From: Agromyces binzhouensis
GTDB taxonomy: Bacteria > Actinomycetota > Actinomycetes > Actinomycetales > Microbacteriaceae
Assembly (NCBI RefSeq): GCF_004135055.1
Contig: NZ_SDPL01000003.1
Coordinates: forward strand, 1 to 47,014
Reading direction: 5' to 3'
Length of the DNA stretch: 47,014 bases
A program made the position numbers and the translations under genes. This document shows positions 8,050 through 15,387 of the stretch, piece after piece. Below the pieces are notes generated by a model. That model was given only the letters and a program-made list of their open reading frames with translations. It was not told where the DNA came from and made no database searches. The first letter of the stretch is position 1; each line of letters opens with the position of its first letter.

Positions 8050-8916
8050 TCAGGCCCGCTCGACCGGCAACCACAGTTCGGTGGTCGCGGTGCTGAAGTC
8101 CTCGGCACGCTCGAGCACGGCGACCATCGACGGGCCGGGTCGGAGCCGCCACGGGTTCGACGGGAACCAGTCGGCGGCGGTCGCCGCCCACGTGGCCTGA
8201 AGCGCGGCGGGGTACGGCCCCGACGTGCGGAACACCGCCCAGGTTCCGGCCGGGACCTCGATCGCGTCCAGGCCCTCGGGCGAGTCCGTGCCCTCGGAGA
8301 CGGCGACGCCGTGGAGGTAGGTCAGTTCGCTGCCCTCGGCGTAGTCGGGGTCGACGTCGTCGCTGACCTGCAGCAGCCCCGTCGGGTCGGTGTCGCCGAG
8401 CGCCTTGAGCCGCCCGTGCTCCTCCGGCGGCAGGGAGGCGATGTGCGCCTGGATGTGCGGGTTCGGTCCGTCGTGGATGAGCGGCACGCGCGCGGCGTGG
8501 CCCACGAGTCGGAAGGCCGGTCGGTCGACGATGCGAGTGTCCATGGTGGTGTTCCCTTCGATGGTCAGGCGGAACCTGAGCTGCGGTTGACTGCGAAGGG
8601 GGCCGCCGTCTCGGCGCACGTCACCGGGGCCGACGCCGTGCACCGCGCGGAACGCGCGAGTGAAGGCCTCGGTCGACCCGTACCCGAAGCGCACCGCGAC
8701 ATCCAGCAGGTCGCGGCCCTCGAGCACGTCGGATGCCGCGACGGTCATCCGCCGCCGCCGGATGTACTCCGACAACGGCATGCCGGCGAGCGACGAGAAC
8801 ATCCGGCGCAGGTGGTACTCCGTCGTGCCGACGTCGCTCGCCACGCCGCCGAGGTCGATCTCGCCGGCGAGGTGCTCCTCGACGACCTCGACGAGCCGGT
8901 TCAACGCTCCGATCAC
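8050..8916 (-). CDS. AraC-family regulator with C-terminal GyrI-like effector-binding domain
   Basis: This is a transcription regulator of about 288 residues. The N-terminal half is a two-HTH AraC/XylS DNA-binding domain (LAGEIDLGGVASDVGTTEYH, then VAVRFGYGSTEAFTRAFRA). The C-terminal half, after a short linker, is a GyrI-like small-molecule-binding domain (MDTRIVDRPAFRLVGHAARV to the end, with the typical GTWAVFRTSGPYP strand). A GTG at 8916 is chosen because AAAGGGGG lies just upstream; the longer ATG start has no such site. It is divergent from the LLM flavin oxidoreductase gene with a 128-base gap, which suggests it controls that gene. The inducer is unknown; GyrI-like domains commonly bind hydrophobic cationic drugs. 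Confidence 0.9.
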   Translation of the reverse strand: MIGALNRLVEVVEEHLAGEIDLGGVASDVGTTEYHLRRMFSSLAGMPLSEYIRRRRMTVAASDVLEGRDLLDVAVRFGYGSTEAFTRAFRAVHGVGPGDVRRDGGPLRSQPQLRFRLTIEGNTTMDTRIVDRPAFRLVGHAARVPLIHDGPNPHIQAHIASLPPEEHGRLKALGDTDPTGLLQVSDDVDPDYAEGSELTYLHGVAVSEGTDSPEGLDAIEVPAGTWAVFRTSGPYPAALQATWAATAADWFPSNPWRLRPGPSMVAVLERAEDFSTATTELWLPVERA

Positions 8917-9044
8917 GGCGACCCCCTTTCGACCTCCAGCCTGCTCATCGCGCAGGGAACGGACCCGACTATCGTGGTCCGATTCGATCGCGCCCGCCGA
9001 CCCCACGACGGAATGCCTCGCCGCGCCCAGCGTTGGATCCCTGT

Positions 9045-10070
9045 ATGAAGCGCATCGGTTTCCTCTCGTTCGGCCACTGGTCGAACTCCCCCGGTTCGAA
9101 GACGCGATCGGCGTCCGACGTGCTGCTGCAGTCGATCGACCTGGCGGTCGCGGCCGAGGAGGTCGGCGCCGACGGCGCGTACTTCCGCGTGCACCACTAC
9201 GCGAACCAGCTCGCCAGCCCGTTCCCCTTGCTCGCGGCGGCGGGAGCGAAGACGAGTCGCATCGAGCTCGGCACGGGCGTGATCGACATGCGCTACGAGA
9301 ACCCGCTGTACATGGCCGAGGATGCCGCCGCCGCCGACCTCATCGCGGGCGGCCGGCTGCAGCTCGGCGTCTCGCGGGGGTCACCCGAGCAGGTCATCGA
9401 CGGCTACCGCTACTTCGGCTACGAGGCGCCCGAGGGATCGACCATGGCCGACGTCGCACGCAACAACACCGGGGTGTTCCTCAAGGTCATCGACGGTGCA
9501 CGGTTCGCCGAGCCGAACCCGCGCCCCATGTTCCCGAACCCGCACCCGGGGCCGCTCGGCATCCAGCCGCAGTCGCCCGGCCTGCGCGACCGCATCTGGT
9601 GGGGCGCCGGCTCCGACTCGACCGCCGTGTGGGCAGCCGAGCAGGGCATGAACCTCATGAGCTCGACGCTCAAGGAGGACGAGTCGGGCGAGCCCTTCCA
9701 CGTGCAGCAGCGCAAGCAGATCGAGGCGTACCGCGCCGCCTGGGCCGAGGCCGGGCACGAGCGCGAGCCGCGCGTCTCGGTGAGCCGCTCGATCTTCGCC
9801 ATCGTGAACGACATGGACCGCGCCTACTTCGGCGGCGGCCAGCGCGACGAGTCCGACCAGTTCGGCGTGATCGACGACTTCCGCGCCGTCTTCGGCCGCA
9901 GCTACGCCGCCGAACCCGATGTGCTCATCGAGCAGCTGCGCGAGGACGAGGCGATCGCCGCCGCCGACACCCTGCTGCTCACCGTGCCCAACCAGCTCGG
10001 CGTCGACTACAACGCGCACGTGCTCGAGTCGCTCCTCACGCACGTGGCGCCGGCGCTCGGGTGGCGGTGA
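9045..10070 (+). CDS. LLM-class flavin-dependent oxidoreductase (luciferase-like)
   Basis: This is a luciferase-like monooxygenase fold protein of about 341 residues that would use reduced flavin (FMN or F420) on an unknown substrate. Family features include the N-terminal strand KRIGFLSFGHW, AAEEVGADGAYFRVHHY, the GTGVIDMRYENP segment, and the RLQLGVSRGSPEQV loop. The start at ATG 9045 gives the usual N-terminus; the longer frame runs through the neighbouring AraC gene. It ends 10 bases before the convergent LacI gene. A degraded C-terminal copy of a related gene lies at 27645-27871 (its LREVEAIVAVGHLLLAAPDRFGADY matches LREDEAIAAADTLLLTVPNQLGVDY here). Confidence 0.92.
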   Translation: MKRIGFLSFGHWSNSPGSKTRSASDVLLQSIDLAVAAEEVGADGAYFRVHHYANQLASPFPLLAAAGAKTSRIELGTGVIDMRYENPLYMAEDAAAADLIAGGRLQLGVSRGSPEQVIDGYRYFGYEAPEGSTMADVARNNTGVFLKVIDGARFAEPNPRPMFPNPHPGPLGIQPQSPGLRDRIWWGAGSDSTAVWAAEQGMNLMSSTLKEDESGEPFHVQQRKQIEAYRAAWAEAGHEREPRVSVSRSIFAIVNDMDRAYFGGGQRDESDQFGVIDDFRAVFGRSYAAEPDVLIEQLREDEAIAAADTLLLTVPNQLGVDYNAHVLESLLTHVAPALGWR

Positions 10071-10080
10071 GCGGCGGCCG

Positions 10081-11130
10081 TCAGGGAACCTGATCGGCGG
10101 CGGCGTCCCCGCGCTGCCGGGTCGAGCCGCGCTCGTGGTACGCGAGGTCGAACGTCTCGACGATGGTCGCCACTGCACCCGCCTCCGCCGCGGGCGGGGG
10201 CCCTTCGAGCAGCGAGACCAGCAGGTCACCGGCGCGGCGACCGGCCTCGCGGGGCCGCAGGTCCAGGGCGCTGATGGGCGGCTGCACGATCGGCAGCGTC
10301 GCGCCGTCGACGTAGGAGACGATCTGGATGTCGTCCGGCACGGCGTGGCCGAGTTCCTGCAGGGTCGAGAGGATGCCGACGCCGAGGCCATCGGGCACGC
10401 AGACGATGGCGTCGACGTCGGGTCGGGCCGCCATGAGCCCGTCGACGATGCGGCGCAGCTCGGTCGCGCTCGGCACGCCGACGAGGGGCAGGAACGAGAG
10501 CTCGATCGCCTGCTCCTGGGACCAGGCGGCTGCGGCCTCGTGCACGGCCTGCACCCACATCTGGTCGATGTCGGGGATGAGGACCACGATCTTGGCGACG
10601 CCGCCGTCGCGCAGCCGGTCGAGGAGCAGTCGGGTCGCGGCGGCGTGGTCGGCCATCACCGAGGCGGTCGGTTCCGGCATGCCCGGCGGCACGAGCTCCG
10701 AGGTGACGACCGGCTTCCCGGTGGTGAGGATGGCCCGGGCGAGCGTGTCCTCGCTGTCGACGTCGGCCATCACGAAGCCGTCGACGTGCAGGCTGCGTGC
10801 CCTCTCGGGTGGGAAGTCCCCGGGGATCAGCGAGACGGTGAGCTCGCGGTCGTTGGTCGCCTCGACCACGCCGAAGGTGAAGTTCATGTAGTAGTCCATG
10901 AAGCGCAGGCCCTGCGGCAGCCAGAGGCCGATCGAGCCGGCGCGCGCGCGGCGGAGGTTCCTCGCGCCGCTGTTCGTGGTGAAGTTCAGCTCCGCGGCCA
11001 CCGCGGCGACTCGAGCACGCGTCTCAGCCGAGACGCGACCCCCGCCGGAGAGCGCCCGCGAGGCGGTTCCCCGGGAGACTCCCGAGCGGTCGGCGACATC
11101 CTGCAGCGTCGGCGGGCGTGTGGCGACCAT
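10081..11130 (-). CDS. LacI-family transcriptional regulator
   Basis: This is a complete 349-residue LacI regulator with helix-turn-helix TLQDVADRSGVSRGTASRAL and a sensor domain. The ATG at 11130 follows a very strong ribosome site (GAGGAGGGGAGG). It is transcribed divergently from the APC permease/amidohydrolase pair, and a perfect 18-base palindrome with central CG lies between them at 11188-11205. It is therefore the likely local repressor of that pair and of itself. The ligand is unknown. The neighbours suggest a nitrogenous small molecule rather than a sugar (inference), which would be less common for this family. Confidence 0.93.
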   Translation of the reverse strand: MVATRPPTLQDVADRSGVSRGTASRALSGGGRVSAETRARVAAVAAELNFTTNSGARNLRRARAGSIGLWLPQGLRFMDYYMNFTFGVVEATNDRELTVSLIPGDFPPERARSLHVDGFVMADVDSEDTLARAILTTGKPVVTSELVPPGMPEPTASVMADHAAATRLLLDRLRDGGVAKIVVLIPDIDQMWVQAVHEAAAAWSQEQAIELSFLPLVGVPSATELRRIVDGLMAARPDVDAIVCVPDGLGVGILSTLQELGHAVPDDIQIVSYVDGATLPIVQPPISALDLRPREAGRRAGDLLVSLLEGPPPAAEAGAVATIVETFDLAYHERGSTRQRGDAAADQVP

Positions 11131-11187
11131 CGGATGCCTCCCCTCCTCGGTCGATCCTAACGATCGATCCCACGGCGAGGACAGATT

Positions 11188-11205
11188 TGCACAATCGATT
11201 GTGCA
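11188..11205. promoter_or_regulatory. LacI-type operator, perfect palindrome
   Basis: TGCACAATCGATTGTGCA is an exact 18-base palindrome centred on CG in the 159-base divergent region between the LacI gene (start 11130) and the APC permease (start 11290). Position and form fit the operator for the adjacent LacI protein. Confidence 0.85.
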
Positions 11206-11289
11206 TTTGCCGGAAGTGATGCAGACTCGGCTCATTCACCCCGCATCGTCCCGACGCGTTCGGGTCGGCATTCAACGAAGGAGTTGCTC

Positions 11290-12804
11290 GTGACGCTGGA
11301 TTCGTCCCTCCTCGACGACACCCCCAAGGCCGGCGGGCTCAAGGCCGCCGCACTCGGAACATGGGGCGTCGTCTTCCTCGTCATCTCGGCCGCCGCGCCG
11401 CTCAGCGTGCTCGCGGGCGTCGGACCGCTCGCCGTGCTCATCGGCGGCGTCTCCGCGCCGCTCGTCTACGCGATCGCCGGCGTGGTCCTCGCCGTGTTCT
11501 CGATCGGCTTCCTCTTCACCGCCCGCAACCTCAAGCCCATGGGCGGCTTCTACACCTACATCGCGGTCGGCCTCGGCAAGATCGTCGGCCTCGGCGCCGG
11601 GTTCCTCGCGTGGGCGTCGTACAACCTGCTGCAGATCGGGTTGTGGGGCCTCTTCGGCGTCATGGCCGAGGGCATGCTGGCGCAGGTCTTCGGCATCCAG
11701 ATGCCTTGGTACGTCGTCGCGGTCATCGGCGCGGTGCTGGTGTTCGGCCTCGCGGCCGCAGGGGTGGATGTCGGTGCCCGGGTGCTCGGCGTCCTGCTGG
11801 TGCTCGAGACGATCCTGCTCGCGATCCTGGCCTTCGGGATCCTGAGCCAGCGCGCCGGGGACCTCGGGTTCGCGACCTTCGCGCCGGAGAACGTGTTCAC
11901 GCCGAGCATGTTCGCCATCCTCGGCTTCGGGTTCGCCGCCTTCATGGGCTTCGAGTCGACCGTGCTGTATCGCAACGAGACCCGCAACCCCACCCGCACC
12001 ATCCCGCGCGCGACGTACATCGCGGTGGCGTTCCTGGCGCTGTTCTACACCGGCACGCTGTGGCTCGTCATCCAGGCCTTCGGCGACGCTGCGGTGCAGG
12101 GCGTCATCGCCGAAGACCCTGCCGCCTTCTTCTTCATCGCCATGGGACAGTACGTGGGCGAGTGGGGCGTCGCGGTGATGTTCGTGCTGATCGTGTCGAG
12201 CATCTTCGCCGGGCAGCTCGCCTTCCACAATGCGATCAACCGGTACAGCTTCGCGCTCTCGCGCGACGGCATCCTGCCGCCCCTGTTCAAGCGCACGAAC
12301 CGCACGGGTTCGCCCTGGGTCGCTGGCCTGATCCAGTCCGTCGTCGCGATCGCGGTCGTGATCGCGTTCGGAGCAGCCGGCCTCGACCCGCTCACCCAGC
12401 TGCTCATCCTCGTGAACTCGCCCGGCGTGTACGGCATCATCACGCTGCAGCTGCTGGCCTCCGTCGCGGTGCTGATCTTCATCCTGAAGAACCGCCAGTT
12501 GGAGCGGAAGTGGTACGTGCTTCCGGCGGCGATCTTCTCGATCGTGTCGATGACCGGGCTGCTCGCCGTGCTCGTGGCGACGATCGACTACCTCACCGCG
12601 GCGGGCCCCGCCATCAACGCGATCATCCTCGCGGTCGTGCCGCTCATCCTCGTCGGGGGCGCCGTCTACGCCATGGTGCTCCGGTCGAACCGTCCGGACG
12701 TCTACGCCCGCATCGGCGGCGCGGAACAGCCGGTCGGCGAGCCGGCCGGTGCCGACGAAGCCGGCGCGCAGCCGGTCGGCAGCGAGCACGTCGAGGCGCG
12801 ATGA
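11290..12804 (+). CDS. APC-family amino acid/amine permease
   Basis: This is an integral membrane secondary transporter of about 504 residues with about 12 hydrophobic segments. It belongs to the amino acid-polyamine-organocation superfamily. The first helix contains the unwound GxG-type region (GVVFLVISAAAPLSVLAGVGP), and helix 6 carries GFGFAAFMGFEST, both typical of APC transporters. The cytoplasmic C-terminal tail is rich in Gly/Ala/Glu. The GTG at 11290 has AAGGAG six bases upstream and is preferred over the TTG at 11284. Its stop overlaps the ATG of the amidohydrolase (ATGA). The pair probably imports and hydrolyses the same amide- or amine-containing compound (inference from coupling). 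Confidence 0.9.
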   Translation: MTLDSSLLDDTPKAGGLKAAALGTWGVVFLVISAAAPLSVLAGVGPLAVLIGGVSAPLVYAIAGVVLAVFSIGFLFTARNLKPMGGFYTYIAVGLGKIVGLGAGFLAWASYNLLQIGLWGLFGVMAEGMLAQVFGIQMPWYVVAVIGAVLVFGLAAAGVDVGARVLGVLLVLETILLAILAFGILSQRAGDLGFATFAPENVFTPSMFAILGFGFAAFMGFESTVLYRNETRNPTRTIPRATYIAVAFLALFYTGTLWLVIQAFGDAAVQGVIAEDPAAFFFIAMGQYVGEWGVAVMFVLIVSSIFAGQLAFHNAINRYSFALSRDGILPPLFKRTNRTGSPWVAGLIQSVVAIAVVIAFGAAGLDPLTQLLILVNSPGVYGIITLQLLASVAVLIFILKNRQLERKWYVLPAAIFSIVSMTGLLAVLVATIDYLTAAGPAINAIILAVVPLILVGGAVYAMVLRSNRPDVYARIGGAEQPVGEPAGADEAGAQPVGSEHVEAR

Positions 12805-14432
12805 GCACCGCCACGACCGCAGACCTCGTCATCCTGGGCGGCCGCGTCATCACCATGACCGGCGAGCCCCCCGCGCCCGAGGAGACGAGCGGCGTCGCGG
12901 TCGCCGATGGCCGGGTCACCGGCATCGACGGCCGCGAGAGCCTCGAGCGTTTCATCGGCGAGACCACGACGGTGATCGAACTGCCCGGTGGGGTCATCAT
13001 GCCGGGCTTCGTCGACAGCCACATCCACCCCGTGCTCGGCCTGGACCTCACGCGCGGCGCGGACCTCTCCGGATGCCGCACGCTCGACGACATCCGGGCC
13101 CGCCTCGCCGCCGAGCTCGACACGCTCCGCGACGGCGACTGGCTCCTCGGCTGGGGGCTCGACCCGAATGCGTTCGAGGGTCGCGAGATCACGGGCCGCG
13201 TGCTCGACGAGATCGCGGGCGACCGCCCCGCGTTCATCCGGATGTTCGACGCGCACGCCGCCGTGGCATCCGCTCGGGCCCTCGAGCTGGCCGGCGTCGA
13301 CGGCGGCGAGCGGTTCACCGACGGTTCGCGGGTCGTGACGGATGCCGCGGGCCGGCCGACCGGGTACCTGCTCGAGATGCAGGCGCTCGGGCTGGTCCTG
13401 CCGCTGATCCCCGAGCTCACCTTCGAGCAGAAGGCCGACGAGCTCTACGAGGTGCTCGCGCGGATGGCGCGTGCCGGGTTCACGTCAGGTCAGGTGCAGG
13501 ATCTCGCGCCCGACGCGATCGAGCTGCTGCAGCACCTCGAGCGGACTCGCGAGCTGCCGATCCGCCTGCGGATGTCGCCGTGGTTCGAGCCCGGCACCGC
13601 GGTCGAGGAGGTCGACCGGCTCGCAGCGCTCCAGGGTCGCCGCGGGCGCCGGTGGGTCGTCGAGGGCGTGAAGCTCATGATCGACGGCACCGTCGACAAC
13701 GGCACGGCGTGGTTGCACGAGCCCGACTGCTTCGGCGAGTCGACGGCATCCCTGTGGCTCGAGCCCGAGCAGTACCGCGAGGCGCTCACCGAGCTCGACC
13801 GCCGCGGCATCCCGACCACCACGCACGCGATCGGCGACGCCGGCATCGACTTCGTCGCGCGCGCGATCGCGAGGCTGCCCCACCGCAACGCGACGCACCG
13901 CATCGAGCACATCGAGACCATGACGGATGACACGCTCGAGCTCTTCCGTTCGGCCGGCATCATGGCGAGCATGCAGCCGACCCACTGCACGCTCTTCACG
14001 AAGGCCGACGGCAGCGACAACTGGTCCATCCGGCTCGGCGAGGAGCGCGCGGGTCGCGGGTTCCGCACCGCTGACCTCGTTCGGGCCGGGGTGCCGCTCG
14101 CACTCGGGTCGGACTGGCCGGTCGCGCCGTGCGACGCGGTCGGCATACTCGCCGACGCCGTGCTTCGGCGTCCGCACGACGACCCTGCCGCGACGCCCGT
14201 GCGCCCGGACCAGGCGCTCGACGCGGTCGACGCGCTGCGCGGATTCACCACCCATCCGTACACGACCGTCGGGCAGCGCGGCGGGGTGCTCGAGGTCGGC
14301 GCCGTCGCCGACCTCACCGTCCTCGACGTCGACCCGCTCACCGTCGATGCCGACGAGCTCGGGCGCGCACGGGTGCTCCTGACGCTCGTCGACGGTCTGG
14401 TCGTCGCGGATGCCGCGGTGGAGGCGCACTGA
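12801..14432 (+). CDS. Amidohydrolase family 3 (YtcJ-like) metal-dependent hydrolase
   Basis: This is a 543-residue TIM-barrel metallohydrolase. Expected metal ligands are visible: HIHP near residue 75, the KLMIDGTVDNG lysine region, THAIGDAG, RIEHIE, and the catalytic Asp in LGSDWPVAPCD. The C-terminal beta-sandwich completes at GAVADLTVLDVDPLTV. YtcJ-like members hydrolyse N-acyl or formamide-type bonds, but the substrate cannot be predicted. It is translationally coupled to the APC permease upstream and shares its LacI-controlled promoter. There is no signal peptide, so it acts in the cytoplasm on imported substrate. Confidence 0.92.
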   Translation: MSTATTADLVILGGRVITMTGEPPAPEETSGVAVADGRVTGIDGRESLERFIGETTTVIELPGGVIMPGFVDSHIHPVLGLDLTRGADLSGCRTLDDIRARLAAELDTLRDGDWLLGWGLDPNAFEGREITGRVLDEIAGDRPAFIRMFDAHAAVASARALELAGVDGGERFTDGSRVVTDAAGRPTGYLLEMQALGLVLPLIPELTFEQKADELYEVLARMARAGFTSGQVQDLAPDAIELLQHLERTRELPIRLRMSPWFEPGTAVEEVDRLAALQGRRGRRWVVEGVKLMIDGTVDNGTAWLHEPDCFGESTASLWLEPEQYREALTELDRRGIPTTTHAIGDAGIDFVARAIARLPHRNATHRIEHIETMTDDTLELFRSAGIMASMQPTHCTLFTKADGSDNWSIRLGEERAGRGFRTADLVRAGVPLALGSDWPVAPCDAVGILADAVLRRPHDDPAATPVRPDQALDAVDALRGFTTHPYTTVGQRGGVLEVGAVADLTVLDVDPLTVDADELGRARVLLTLVDGLVVADAAVEAH

Positions 14433-14463
14433 TCCGTCTCATGTCGCGCCGACGGTGTCGCTT

Positions 14464-14486
14464 GACCCTCACACTGTGTCATGGTC
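14464..14486. promoter_or_regulatory. MerR-type operator upstream of MerR-GyrI gene
   Basis: This 23-base interrupted palindrome has outer arms GACC and GGTC and an inner ACAC-T-GTGT core. It overlaps a TTGACC -35 hexamer (14462-14467) and ends 16 bases before the MerR start codon at 14503. MerR regulators bind such dyads inside long-spacer promoters. No convincing -10 hexamer was found. Confidence 0.6.
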
Positions 14487-14502
14487 GAACGTGGTCTCCA
14501 CC

Positions 14503-15327
14503 ATGTACACCATCGGAGAATTCGCCGCATTCGGACGCGTGAGCGTGCGGATGCTGCGCCATTACGACGCGATCGGGCTGCTCGAGCCGGCGCACGTCGA
14601 CGAGCACAGCGGGTACCGCCGGTACTCGAGTGCCCAGCTGCAGCGGTTGCTGCGGATCGTCGAACTGCGCGGCTACGGGATCAGCCTCGACCGCATCGCG
14701 GTGGCGCTCGCCGGCGACGAGGTCGGGGGTCTGCACGACGCTCTGGCCGAGCGTCGCGCCGAGCTCGCGGCATCCGTCGCCGACGAAACCGCACGGCTCG
14801 CACGACTGGAGCGGCGACTCCGACTCCTCGAAGGAACAGAGACCATGAGCGACACCATCGAATACCGCACCGTCGAGCCCGTCACCGTCTACGCGACCAG
14901 CACGGTCGCGCACGGGATGGGTCCCGAGAACGTCGGTCCCGTCGTGGGCCCCGCGATCGCCCGGCTCGACGACGCGCTGACCTCCGCCGGCCGGCCCCTC
15001 ATCGAGCCGGGCATCTTCTGGTACGAACCGATCGAGGGCAGCGACGACCTCACGGTGCACGTGTCGTACACGGCCGAGCCCGAACCGCAGCCGGGCGAGG
15101 GCTACGACGTCGTGACGCTGCCCGCCATCGCGACGATGGCCACGTTGATCCACCGCGGCGACATGACCGGCATCGGGCAATCGTGGAGCACGCTGGTGGA
15201 CGGCATCGTCGCCGAGGGGTACCGGATCACCGGGCCCACTCGCGAGGTCTACGTCGTGGCCGACGGGCACGAGCCCAGCCCCGACTGGGTGACCGAGCTG
15301 CAGGCACCAGTCGAGCGCGAGGCCTGA
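14503..15327 (+). CDS. MerR-family regulator with GyrI-like effector-binding domain
   Basis: This is a regulator of about 274 residues. The N-terminal winged-helix MerR domain reads MYTIGEFAAFGRVSVRMLRH and contains YDAIGLLEPAHVD. A coiled-coil dimerisation helix follows (LERRLRLLEGTE), then a GyrI-like domain from about residue 108 to the end (SDTIEYRTVEPVTVYATST ... GIFWYEPIEG). This BmrR/TipA-like layout usually senses drugs or other small molecules. The ATG at 14503 is the MerR-consensus start. The palindrome at 14464-14486 directly upstream suggests autoregulation. The next gene (LuxR type) is on the same strand 60 bases downstream. Confidence 0.92.
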   Translation: MYTIGEFAAFGRVSVRMLRHYDAIGLLEPAHVDEHSGYRRYSSAQLQRLLRIVELRGYGISLDRIAVALAGDEVGGLHDALAERRAELAASVADETARLARLERRLRLLEGTETMSDTIEYRTVEPVTVYATSTVAHGMGPENVGPVVGPAIARLDDALTSAGRPLIEPGIFWYEPIEGSDDLTVHVSYTAEPEPQPGEGYDVVTLPAIATMATLIHRGDMTGIGQSWSTLVDGIVAEGYRITGPTREVYVVADGHEPSPDWVTELQAPVEREA

Positions 15328-15387
15328 GCCCCGCCCGCGTTCGGTTCCCATTCCCGGCCAGGGCTGGCATCATCGTGGCATGGCACC

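Noticed and set aside
11272-12789. A 505-residue minus-strand frame opposite the APC permease
   Set aside because: It is extremely rich in Asp/Glu/Arg/His, typical of an antisense frame in high-GC DNA, and the plus strand encodes a clear transporter.
11361-12800. Extension of the amidohydrolase frame through the permease gene
   Set aside because: The translation before the ATG at 12801 is arginine-rich nonsense in a different frame from the permease; the ATGA coupling fits the shorter start.
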